Origin: Coprothermobacterota bacterium
GTDB taxonomy: Bacteria; Caldisericota; JANLFM01
NCBI GenBank assembly: GCA_026389425.1
Contig: JAPLHW010000163.1
Coordinates: 1 to 33,910, forward strand
DNA: 33,910 nucleotides
Direction of reading: 5' to 3'
Shown: positions 17,599-26,237 of the stretch, piece by piece
How the letters are laid out: every line of letters starts with the position of its first letter
How positions within the stretch are numbered: position 1 is the first letter of the stretch
The notes under the pieces: generated by a model
What the model was told of the DNA's origin: nothing
The model's input: only the letters and a program-made list of their open reading frames with translations
Databases searched by the model: none
Made by a program: the position numbers and the translations under genes

Positions 17599-17797
17599 GA
17601 GACAGATTAGCTTGAGACTGCGGAAAGAGACGGAAACCCTGATTCCGCCAACCAGGCTGTTGGAGGAGATCCAGCGCCGGATTCTTATCGTATTCCAGGA
17701 AGAAGACCCCTCAATCAGCAGTTGGACGGCCTCTTCGGCCACCTCGGTGCCGGATATGGTCTGTCAATTTCAGGCTGTTCGCTGGCAAGTCATCTAA
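17585..17797 (+). CDS. Small protein downstream of the ArsR gene; probably the 5' part of a frameshifted single-TM protein
   Basis: MDTFERQISLRLRKETETLIPPTRLLEEIQRR...; another frame then gives FAGKSSKSREAFQFVTGLLPVVLAYATVSLAIHKVIEW and runs into octamer element #3. Confidence 0.45.
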   Translation: MDTFERQISLRLRKETETLIPPTRLLEEIQRRILIVFQEEDPSISSWTASSATSVPDMVCQFQAVRWQVI

Positions 17798-17880
17798 GTC
17801 GCGGGAAGCTTTCCAGTTTGTCACCGGACTTTTGCCGGTCGTATTGGCCTATGCTACAGTTTCGCTAGCAATCCATAAGG

Positions 17881-17947
17881 TAATTGAGTGGTCAAGTGGT
17901 TTAGTGAGGTTACCCTTACTCACCCGTTAATTACTCAACTAGTTTAG
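17881..17947. repeat. Octamer-phased palindrome #3
   Basis: TAATTGAG TGGTCAAG TGGTTTAG TGAGGTTA CCCTTACT CACCCGTT AATTACTC AACTAGTT. Confidence 0.75.
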
Positions 17948-18002
17948 ATATGAAATTGCAGGCTACTTGTCGTAAATCAGTTCTTTCAAGCGAGGTACTC
18001 CG

Positions 18003-20474
18003 TTGAGCAAATACTTAGGCGAACGTGTGCTGCAGGTCAAAGTCGAAGAGGAGATGAAGCGCTCTTACATCGACTATGCCATGTCGGTGATTGTGGGCCG
18101 GGCGCTGCCCGACGTGCGCGACGGGCTGAAACCAGTGCATCGCCGCGTCCTCTATGGGATGCTGGATCTGGGCAACCTGCCCGACCGTCCATACAAGAAA
18201 TCGGCCCGCGTGGTCGGCGATGTGCTGGGCAAATACCACCCTCACGGTGAGTTGGCTATCTATGATACCCTCGTTCGCTTGGCCCAGAATTTCTCCAGCC
18301 GTTACCCTTTGGTTGACGGTCATGGCAACTTCGGCTCAGTGGATGGGGACGAAGCCGCGGCCATGCGCTACACAGAGGTGCGCCTCTCCCGCTTGTCGAT
18401 GGAGATGCTGGCGGACTTGGACAAGGATACAGTGGACTTCTTGCCGAACTTCGACGGCACCCTGGAGGAACCTTCCGTCCTGCCCACCAAGGTCCCCACA
18501 TTGCTGATCAACGGTTCTTCCGGGATCGCCGTGGGAATGGCCACCAACATCCCCCCGCAGAACCTAGGGGAAGTAGTGGATGGGTTGGTCCACCGCATCG
18601 ATTACCCCGACTGTTCCATCGAGGAACTGATCGAACGCATCCCCGGCCCCGATTTCCCCACCGGCGGGGTGATTATGGGCCGGGATGGCATCTACCAGGC
18701 CTACACCACCGGTCGAGGGATCGTGATCTTGCGAGGCGTAGTCCAGTTGGATACGCTAAAGGGGGGGCGCGAGCAGCTTTTGATCACTGAACTGCCCTTC
18801 CAAGTGAACAAAGCCACCCTGGTGGAGAAGATCGCTGAGTTGGTGCGCGAGAAGAAAATCTCCGGGATCTCGGACATCCGTGACGAGTCGGACCGCTCGG
18901 GGATGCGTGTGGTGCTTGAGCTGAAACGTGACGCTCGCCCCTCCACCCTGATCAACCAACTCTACAAGCATACTCAACTGCAGATTTCCTTCGGCGTGAT
19001 CATGCTGGCTCTCGTCGATAATCTGCCCCGGGTACTTGATTTGGCCACCATCCTGGACGAGTTCTTGCGTCACCGCGAGACAGTGGTGGAACGGCGCAGC
19101 CGTTTCGAGCTGAACAAAGCACAAGCCCGCCAGCACATCTTGCTGGGGTTGGTGATCGCCCTCGACCACATTGATGAGATCGTTGCCCTGATCCGTTCCT
19201 CGCGCACAGTGGAGGAGGCCAAAGGCGGTTTGATCGAACAGTTCACCCTCTCGGAGCTGCAGGCGCAAGCTATCCTGGAGATGCGCCTGGCGCGTCTAAC
19301 CGGTTTGGAGCGTTCCAAGATCGAAGATGAACTAGCCGAAGTGACGCGCACCATCGAGTATCTGATGGGTTTGTTGGGCAATCGTGAGAAGCGCTTGGCG
19401 GTCATTAAGGAAGAGTTGTTGCAAATCAAGGCCAAATATAGCAACCCGCGCCGCACGCGTATCGAACTGGATGCAGGGGATCTAGGAGCAGAAGAGCTGA
19501 TCGCTGATGAGAAAGTAGCCATTTCCATCACCGCCGACGGTTATTTCAAGCGCAGCTCCATGACTTCCTATCGCAGCCAGCGGCGAGGCGGGGTGGGCGT
19601 CTTCGGGGTTGGTCTGCGGAAAGAGGATCTGGTCGAGGACATCTTCGTCTGTGGCACTCACCAGCGTGTTCTTTTCTTCACCACCGCCGGCAAGGTCTAC
19701 GGAGTGAAGGCGTACGAAGTGCCGGAGGGCGGTCGGACCGACCGCGGCGCCCCGGTGCGGGCGTTTTTTGCGTTGGAGGAAGGGGAGGCGATCAGTACGG
19801 CTTTGCCCATCCCGAATGAATGCGCCGAGGATTACCTGGTGATGGTCACCAATAGGGGGACCACCAAGAGCACGTTGCTGGTCGAATTCCGCAACGCTGG
19901 ACGAAGGGGAATCCGCGCTCTCCTGTTGAAGGAAGGAGACGCGCTTTGCAAGGTGCGCCGCACCAGTGCCGAGAATGCTGTCGTGGTCTTTACCCGGATG
20001 GGCTACGCGGCTCGTTTCCGCGCCGCCGACTTGCGCCCGATGGGGCGCTCGGCTAGGGGGGTTCGGGGGATCCGCTTGCGTGAGGGCGATGTCGTGGTGG
20101 GGATGGAACCCGTCATGCCGGGTCGAAAGTTGCTTTTCATCTCTGAGCTAGGCCTAGGCAAGAAGATGCGTCCCGAATCGATCCCGGTGCACAAGCGGGG
20201 AGGATTGGGAGTGATCGCCTTCCGGGTGCGGGTGAAGACCGGGTTGGTCGTCGGCGGCCGGATGGTGGCTGAGGGAGACGACATCATCGCCATCACCCAA
20301 AATGGTAAGCTGATCCGAATAGAGACCAAGTCGATCCCCACCCTAGGGCGCAACGCCTCGGGTGTGCGGTTGATCCGTGCCGGCGAGGAAGACCGCGTCG
20401 TAGCCGTCGCGCGTGTGGTCCCCGAGCCCGTCGTCGAACGCGAGGAGGACAACCAGCAGACTCTTCCGCTGTAG
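18003..20474 (+). CDS. gyrA: DNA gyrase subunit A (TTG start)
   Basis: [69 protein letters not shown] GyrA-box, beta-pinwheel CTD. Confidence 0.95.
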   Translation: MSKYLGERVLQVKVEEEMKRSYIDYAMSVIVGRALPDVRDGLKPVHRRVLYGMLDLGNLPDRPYKKSARVVGDVLGKYHPHGELAIYDTLVRLAQNFSSRYPLVDGHGNFGSVDGDEAAAMRYTEVRLSRLSMEMLADLDKDTVDFLPNFDGTLEEPSVLPTKVPTLLINGSSGIAVGMATNIPPQNLGEVVDGLVHRIDYPDCSIEELIERIPGPDFPTGGVIMGRDGIYQAYTTGRGIVILRGVVQLDTLKGGREQLLITELPFQVNKATLVEKIAELVREKKISGISDIRDESDRSGMRVVLELKRDARPSTLINQLYKHTQLQISFGVIMLALVDNLPRVLDLATILDEFLRHRETVVERRSRFELNKAQARQHILLGLVIALDHIDEIVALIRSSRTVEEAKGGLIEQFTLSELQAQAILEMRLARLTGLERSKIEDELAEVTRTIEYLMGLLGNREKRLAVIKEELLQIKAKYSNPRRTRIELDAGDLGAEELIADEKVAISITADGYFKRSSMTSYRSQRRGGVGVFGVGLRKEDLVEDIFVCGTHQRVLFFTTAGKVYGVKAYEVPEGGRTDRGAPVRAFFALEEGEAISTALPIPNECAEDYLVMVTNRGTTKSTLLVEFRNAGRRGIRALLLKEGDALCKVRRTSAENAVVVFTRMGYAARFRAADLRPMGRSARGVRGIRLREGDVVVGMEPVMPGRKLLFISELGLGKKMRPESIPVHKRGGLGVIAFRVRVKTGLVVGGRMVAEGDDIIAITQNGKLIRIETKSIPTLGRNASGVRLIRAGEEDRVVAVARVVPEPVVEREEDNQQTLPL

Positions 20475-20497
20475 GGGCAGACATGCCTCCCCCCTAC
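20471..20497. terminator. Palindrome carrying the stop codons of both convergent genes
   Basis: GTAGGGGCAGACATGCCTCCCCCCTAC; gyrA TAG at 20472-20474 and PHP-gene stop (cta) at 20494-20496. Confidence 0.75.
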
Positions 20498-21360
20498 CCG
20501 TGAGCCCTGCCCCAAGCCAGGAAGCGTTCAACGTCACGAGGCGGCAAGGCGATGCTTCCCAGTGGGTGATGGGACACGCTGCCGCGAGCTATCATGCTGC
20601 CGCGAGCGCAATGGTTGCGGACCGCTGTACCGTGGAAGTCTGAGCCGCCTGTAACGAGGATCCCCGCCTCTTTTGCCAAGCCAAGGTAGCGATGCACTTG
20701 GCTTGGGTTGTGTTCGGGGTAATAAGCCTCCAGCCCTCCTAGACCATCTCGGCAAAGCGCTGGGATTAAGTCATCCCGAGCGGAGAGCCCTGGGTGAGCC
20801 ATCACGGCAAGACCACCCACTTTTGTCACCAGGCTCAACACTTGCCGGGGAGAGAGCTTACAATGCGGCACATAGGCGGGTTTTCCGATCCTCAGGTAGC
20901 GAGTGAAGGCCTCCTCCACGTTGGAGGCATAGCCATGCTGCACCAAGGCCGAGGCGACATGAGGACGGCCAAAAACCCCGGAAGGTTTGCTTGCCAGAAT
21001 TTCGTCAGCCTCCAATTGAATTCCCAGCCTTTGTAGCTCGCTTACCATTCGCCGGATACGCTCCCGGCGAGACCGGCCGAGGCGCTCGAGGAAATCCTTG
21101 AGCAATCGGGAATCAAAATCCAGCCAATAGCCAAGGATGTGCACTTCGACTTGTTTCACTTCGGTAGAAAACTCGATCCCGGGGACGAAACGGAGAGGAG
21201 TGGAACGGCTGGCCTGCTCGGCTTCAGCAAGGCCGACAGCGGTGTCATGATCGGTGAGCGAGAGTAAAGTGAGGCTTTCCTGACAAGCATGGCGCACCAA
21301 CTCTGCCGGGGTCAGGCAACCATCCGAGGCTGTGCTGTGGGTGTGTAGATCAGCTTTCAT
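20494..21360 (-). CDS. PHP-domain metal-dependent phosphoesterase (YciV/TrpH-like)
   Basis: MKADLHTHSTASDGCLTP, LSLTDHD, VMAHPG, GGSDFHG. Confidence 0.92.
   Translation of the reverse strand: MKADLHTHSTASDGCLTPAELVRHACQESLTLLSLTDHDTAVGLAEAEQASRSTPLRFVPGIEFSTEVKQVEVHILGYWLDFDSRLLKDFLERLGRSRRERIRRMVSELQRLGIQLEADEILASKPSGVFGRPHVASALVQHGYASNVEEAFTRYLRIGKPAYVPHCKLSPRQVLSLVTKVGGLAVMAHPGLSARDDLIPALCRDGLGGLEAYYPEHNPSQVHRYLGLAKEAGILVTGGSDFHGTAVRNHCARGSMIARGSVSHHPLGSIALPPRDVERFLAWGRAHG
20575..20610. repeat. GC-rich box, tandem 18-bp units, in frame in the PHP gene
   Basis: CACGCTGCCGCGAGCTATCAT GCTGCCGCGAGCGCA; encodes ARGSMIARGSV between GGSDFHG and LGSIALP. Confidence 0.8.
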
Positions 21361-21434
21361 GGCCTGATTGTAACGCGGGACGGGAAAGGTTCTACAATAG
21401 AGGAACCAACCCTTCGCCTGGCGGAGGATACCCT

Positions 21435-22682
21435 TTGGGAGGAAGACCGATGATGGAGAACCGAATCAAAGACCTTTCCCTGGCACCCCGGGGAAAAGAG
21501 CGGACTGAGTGGGCGGGCCGGCAGATGCCGGTCTTGCGTTCGATCAGCTCGCGCTTCGCGGTGGAACGCCCGCTAACCGGGCGGCGCGTAGGAGCCTGTC
21601 TGCATGTCTCAGCCAAGACGGCTAACCTCGCTTTGACCTTGAAGGCGGGGGGGGCTGAGGTGTTCCTCTGCGGTTCCAACCCCCTTTCTACCCAGGATGA
21701 CATCGCCGCTTTTCTGGTGGGGATGGGAATCCACGTTTTCGCCTGGCGGGGGGAAGGCGAGCAGGACTACCTCGAGAATATTCGCTTGGTCTTGGAAGCT
21801 CAACCCGATCTCTTGGTCGATGATGGCGCTGACCTAACCTTGACCTACCACAAGGGGACCGGCCAGACTGTCTGTGCTGGTACCGAGGAGACCACTACCG
21901 GGGTTACCCGCCTGCGCAACCTGGACCTCGAAGGACGCCTCCGCTACCCATTGATCGCCGTTAATTTCGCCCACACCAAGCACCTTTTCGATAACCGCTA
22001 CGGAACGGGCCAGAGTGCCTTGGACGGCGTCTTGCGGGCGACCAATCTGTTGATCGCCGGGAGCGTGGCGGTGGTCTGCGGCTACGGTTGGGTGGGGCGG
22101 GGGATCGCCAACCGAGTGCGCGGACTGGGGGCCAACGTGATCGTCACTGAGATTAACCCGGTAAAGGCCTTGGAAGCGCTCATGGATGGCTTCCGGGTGA
22201 TGCCCATCGAGGAGGCTGCTCCATTGGGCGATCTCTTCATCACCGCCACCGGGGATATCTCTATCATTGCCGAAACCTCCCTTCGCCTGCTGAAGGATGG
22301 GGCGATCCTGGCCAATGCCGGGCACTTCAACGTGGAGATTGACCTGGAAGCGCTGCGCCGCATCAGCGTTGCCTCGAGGCAGGTGACCGAACATATTGAG
22401 GAATTCACCTACCCCGACGGGCGCTGCGTCTTCCTTCTCGGGGAGGGCCGTCTAGTCAACCTGGCCTGCGGCGAGGGACACCCAGCCGGAGTGATGGACC
22501 TCAGTTTCGCAGACCAAGCTTTGGCGGTGGAATACCTGGTTGCCCACCACCAAACGCTGCCGCCTCATGTCTTGCCTTTCCCCGAAGCGTTAGATGAGAA
22601 GGTTGCTCAATTGAAGCTCGCCGCGCTGGGGGTGCGCATCGATTCTCTGACCGAGGCGCAACGAGCCTACCTAACTTCGTAG
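21435..22682 (+). CDS. ahcY: Adenosylhomocysteinase
   Basis: VDDGADLTLTYHKG, GVTRLRNL, VCGYGWVGRGIANRVRGLGANVIVTEINPVKALEALMDGF, NAGHFNVEID. Confidence 0.95.
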   Translation: MGGRPMMENRIKDLSLAPRGKERTEWAGRQMPVLRSISSRFAVERPLTGRRVGACLHVSAKTANLALTLKAGGAEVFLCGSNPLSTQDDIAAFLVGMGIHVFAWRGEGEQDYLENIRLVLEAQPDLLVDDGADLTLTYHKGTGQTVCAGTEETTTGVTRLRNLDLEGRLRYPLIAVNFAHTKHLFDNRYGTGQSALDGVLRATNLLIAGSVAVVCGYGWVGRGIANRVRGLGANVIVTEINPVKALEALMDGFRVMPIEEAAPLGDLFITATGDISIIAETSLRLLKDGAILANAGHFNVEIDLEALRRISVASRQVTEHIEEFTYPDGRCVFLLGEGRLVNLACGEGHPAGVMDLSFADQALAVEYLVAHHQTLPPHVLPFPEALDEKVAQLKLAALGVRIDSLTEAQRAYLTS

Positions 22683-22722
22683 AGAAAAAGGGGAATCAAC
22701 GAGCCCTCCTGATGGTTACATA

Positions 22723-22740
22723 ATAGCTCGCGGCAGCGTG
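22723..22740. repeat. Single GC-rich box, inverted orientation
   Basis: ATAGCTCGCGGCAGCGTG. Confidence 0.7.
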
Positions 22741-22767
22741 TTCAATAACAGGAAGGAGGTGATCGCC

Positions 22768-22920
22768 ATGGCGATCGACCCGGTCTGCAAGATGACGGTA
22801 GATGAGAAAACAGCGCTCTTTCACTCCGAGCACAAAGAGAAAGATTATTACTTCTGCGCCAAGGGCTGCAAGGTGGCCTTCGACAAGGATCCAGAGAAGT
22901 ACCTGAAAGAGGAAAAATGA
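22768..22920 (+). CDS. YHS-domain small metal-binding protein
   Basis: [50 protein letters not shown]; extended SD GGAAGGAGGTGATC. Confidence 0.92.
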   Translation: MAIDPVCKMTVDEKTALFHSEHKEKDYYFCAKGCKVAFDKDPEKYLKEEK

Positions 22921-25319
22921 GTTCTAGGCGGGTCAAGATCCCGATTATCGGGATGACCTGCGCCTCCTGCGTGACTCACCTCGAGGAGGCCTTGATGCAG
23001 ACGGAGGGCGTTCTCGAAGTGGCGGTTAACCTGCCCAGCGAGAGCGCCTCGCTGTTTGTGGAAGACGGGCGTATCGCCGATGTTGTGCGATCCATTCGCG
23101 AGTCAGGCTACGATGTGCTACAGGATCGTACCACTTTCTTGATCGGGGGAATGACCTGCGCGTCTTGTGCAGCCCATGTCGAAGATTCGATTCGCCCTCT
23201 TCCCGGGATCCTTTCGGTGCAAGTCAACCTGGCTACTGAGAAAGCTTACGTGGATCACGTGGTTGGGTTGCTTCAGCCTAAGGAGGTGATCCGGGCAGTC
23301 GAGGAAGCTGGATACACAGCCACTCTGGTAGGGGAGAGCCGCGATCGCGAGGTGGAAGCTCGTCGCCGCGAACAGCGTGATCTGGCCTTGCGCCTGTGGG
23401 TTAGCGCAGCCCTTTCCCTGGTGATCCTGGCCGGCTCGATGTTAGGGATGGTCCCTGGCTTCCCGGCCTGGTTGGCCAATACCTATCTCCTCTTGTTATT
23501 AGCTACACCTGTTCAATTCTGGGCTGGGTGGCGATTCTACCGCGGCGCCTGGGGAGCGCTGCGCCACGGCACCACCGACATGAACACCCTGGTGGCATTG
23601 GGCACCTCGGCAGCTTACTTCTACTCCGTTTTCGTCACCTTTTTCCCCTGGGTGCTGGAACGATCCGGCCTTTCTGTCGCCACCTATTTTGATACTTCGG
23701 CGGTGATTATCACCTTAATCCTCTTCGGTAAATATCTGGAAGCCAAGGCCAAAGGCCGCACCTCGCAAGCCATCCGCCGCCTGATGAACCTGCAACCCCC
23801 CACCGCCACGGTAATACGCGACGGGGTGGAGGGCGAATTGACGGTAGAGGCAGTACAGGTCGGTGACCTCATCTTGGTCCGGCCAGGGGAGCGTATTCCA
23901 GTAGACGGGAAGATCGAAGAGGGAAGCTCTGAAGTAGACGAATCGATGGTCACCGGCGAGGCTTTCCCCGTTCCCAAAGGGCCAGGTGATGCCGTTACCG
24001 GAGCCACCATCAATGGTACCGGGTCGTTTCGCTTCCGTGCAGAGCGAGTTGGGAAAGATACATTCCTGGCTCAAGTGGTCCGCCTGGTGGAGGATGCACA
24101 GGGCAGCAAAGCCCCTGTCCAGAAGCTGGCTGATCGCATCGCAGCGATCTTTGTCCCAGTTGTCTTGGGGATCGCCGCCCTGACCTTTCTGGTTTGGTGG
24201 GTCTGGGGGCCGCCGCCTAGCTACTTGTTGGCGCTAAACAACGCAGTGGCGGTGCTGGTTATTGCCTGTCCTTGTGCCTTAGGGTTGGCAACGCCGACCG
24301 CTGTCATGGTGGGGACCGGCCGCGGGGCCCAGATGGGCATTCTGATCCGTTCGGGAGAAGCTTTGGAGGAAGCCGGCCGGGTGGACACCGTCATTTTCGA
24401 TAAGACCGGCACCCTGACTGTCGGCAAGCCCAGGGTGGAAAGAATCGTCCCAAGTCAAGGAAGCGAGGAGGAGCTGTTAAGCATCGCTGCTGGCGTAGAG
24501 ATCGACTCGGAGCATCCATTGGCTCAGGCGGTGCGGTCCTATGCAGCGGAGAGGGGGATCACACCAGCGGCGGCTCATGGGTTCCAAGCATTGCCAGGGT
24601 TGGGGGTCCGGGCGTCCGTGGAGGAGCTGGAGGTGCTGTTAGGAAGCGCACGTTACCTTAAAGAAGCCGGAGTCGCTGAGGTCGATCGGTCCTTCGAGCG
24701 ACAAGGATTTACGGCTCTCTATCTAGCTGCAGCAGGTGTATACCGTGGCGCTTTGTTGATCCGTGACACGTTGAAACCGGAAGCACAGGAGGTGATCGCC
24801 ACCAGCCAAAAAAAAGGCCTGGAGGTGTGGATGATTACCGGCGATACAGAGGTTTCAGCCCAAGCCGTGGCGCGACAGTTGGGGATCGAGCGCGTCCTGG
24901 CGCAAGTTCTCCCATCAGGCAAGACCGATCAAATCAAGGTTTTGCAGGCCAAGGGGAAGCGGGTATTGATGGTAGGTGACGGCATCAACGATGCACCCGC
25001 TTTGGCTCAAGCAGACCTGGGTATCGCACTGGGTACGGGGACCGATGTGGCCTTGGAAACGGCCGACATAGCCTTGGTCTCGGGTGACCTGCGTGGAGTG
25101 GGGAAAGCACTGGCTTTGGCCCGGCAGACAATGGCGACGATCCGCTGGAACTTATTCTGGGCATTCCTTTATAACGTGTTGGGAATCCCTATCGCCGCCG
25201 GCATCCTCTATCCATTTTTCGGCATCCTCCTCAACCCGATCATCGCCGCTCTGGCCATGGCCTTCAGCTCGGTCTTCGTGGTGACCAACTCGCTGCGTTT
25301 GCGATCGTTCCGGGCGTAG
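22917..25319 (+). CDS. copA: Copper-translocating P1B-type ATPase with two N-terminal HMA domains
   Basis: GMTCASC twice, [72 protein letters not shown] overlap with the YHS gene. Confidence 0.95.
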   Translation: MSSRRVKIPIIGMTCASCVTHLEEALMQTEGVLEVAVNLPSESASLFVEDGRIADVVRSIRESGYDVLQDRTTFLIGGMTCASCAAHVEDSIRPLPGILSVQVNLATEKAYVDHVVGLLQPKEVIRAVEEAGYTATLVGESRDREVEARRREQRDLALRLWVSAALSLVILAGSMLGMVPGFPAWLANTYLLLLLATPVQFWAGWRFYRGAWGALRHGTTDMNTLVALGTSAAYFYSVFVTFFPWVLERSGLSVATYFDTSAVIITLILFGKYLEAKAKGRTSQAIRRLMNLQPPTATVIRDGVEGELTVEAVQVGDLILVRPGERIPVDGKIEEGSSEVDESMVTGEAFPVPKGPGDAVTGATINGTGSFRFRAERVGKDTFLAQVVRLVEDAQGSKAPVQKLADRIAAIFVPVVLGIAALTFLVWWVWGPPPSYLLALNNAVAVLVIACPCALGLATPTAVMVGTGRGAQMGILIRSGEALEEAGRVDTVIFDKTGTLTVGKPRVERIVPSQGSEEELLSIAAGVEIDSEHPLAQAVRSYAAERGITPAAAHGFQALPGLGVRASVEELEVLLGSARYLKEAGVAEVDRSFERQGFTALYLAAAGVYRGALLIRDTLKPEAQEVIATSQKKGLEVWMITGDTEVSAQAVARQLGIERVLAQVLPSGKTDQIKVLQAKGKRVLMVGDGINDAPALAQADLGIALGTGTDVALETADIALVSGDLRGVGKALALARQTMATIRWNLFWAFLYNVLGIPIAAGILYPFFGILLNPIIAALAMAFSSVFVVTNSLRLRSFRA

Positions 25320-25327
25320 AAGCTGAA

Positions 25328-25350
25328 GGGGCGGGTTTGAAACCCGCCCC
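25328..25350. terminator. Perfect 11-bp stem palindrome after copA
   Basis: GGGGCGGGTTT-G-AAACCCGCCCC followed by TACG. Confidence 0.7.
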
Positions 25351-25416
25351 TACGACTATTGAATATTCGCTGTTCTCCTTCCGTCTAACTCAGTAGCCTA
25401 CTCACAAGGAGATACA

Positions 25417-25614
25417 ATGCGTCGATACCTGGTCACCAAGCGCTGCCTGCGTTGCGGAAAGGAACTTTCCCTGGAGGAAGCAGTTCTCACCTACCGCACT
25501 CGCAGCGTCGTCGTTTCCGTCTGTTCAGCCGGCTGCCGCGAAGCGTTGCAGTTGGGTTTGGGGGTTGGCAAGGAGCGGCGCAAGTTTGCCGTCCTGGTGG
25601 CGAGTCCGGTTTGA
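25417..25614 (+). CDS. Small Cys-rich (TRASH/YHS-like) putative metal-binding protein, 65 aa
   Basis: MRRYLVTKRCLRCGKELSLEEAVLTYRTRSVVVSVCSAGCREAL...; CxxC...CxxxC; follows copA. Confidence 0.6.
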   Translation: MRRYLVTKRCLRCGKELSLEEAVLTYRTRSVVVSVCSAGCREALQLGLGVGKERRKFAVLVASPV

Positions 25615-25676
25615 CCCCCTCTTGGGGCCATGCCAGAATCGGGGAGATCTTTCTTGACGTACCGGGAGCAGTCTAC

Positions 25677-26237
25677 TTGCAGCAGGAATCGTCTCAACCC
25701 GAGGTGCGCGAGCCGGCCTCGGGAGGACTTTCCGCCCAGGAGCGGTTCGAGGAGTTTGTGCGCCGCTACGAGAAGCGGCTCTTTGCCTTGGCCTATCACT
25801 ATATCGGTAACCACGACCGAGCCGAAGAAATTGCCCAGGAAGCATTTCTTAAAGCCTACCTGGGCTTTGACCGTTTCCGGGGGGAAGCGCAGGTTTTCAC
25901 CTGGCTTTACCGTATTGTGGTCAACCTTTGCATTGATGATCGGCGCAAGCGCAAGCCTGTGGAAGTACCCATCGACGACCTCCCCATCTCGGATGGCTTC
26001 GACCCCGATCAGACTGAGCGAGAGATGGTTTTGCGCGAGGCCCTCGGCCAGTTGGCCGAACCATTGCGAGCATGTCTGGTCTTGCATGACATGGACGGGT
26101 TTTCTTATCAAGAGATGGCCCGAATTCTGCGTCTCCCTTTGGGCACGGTGATGTCTCGGATGAATTCCGCCCGCCGTAAGCTACGCAAGATCCTCGAGAG
26201 CCAATACCCTGAGCTGAGGCCGGAGGTGAAGCGATGA
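25677..26237 (+). CDS. ECF-type RNA polymerase sigma factor (TTG start; ORF open upstream to 25452)
   Basis: RRYEKRLFALAYHYIGNHDRAEEIAQEAFLKAYLGFDRFRGEAQVFTWLYRIVVNLCIDDRRKRK; sigma-4 HTH YQEMARILRLPLGTVMSRMNSARRKLR. Confidence 0.92.
   Translation: MQQESSQPEVREPASGGLSAQERFEEFVRRYEKRLFALAYHYIGNHDRAEEIAQEAFLKAYLGFDRFRGEAQVFTWLYRIVVNLCIDDRRKRKPVEVPIDDLPISDGFDPDQTEREMVLREALGQLAEPLRACLVLHDMDGFSYQEMARILRLPLGTVMSRMNSARRKLRKILESQYPELRPEVKR

Noticed and set aside
18015-18323. Minus-strand ORFs opposite gyrA
   Set aside because: Antisense shadows of a strongly conserved gene, no independent support.
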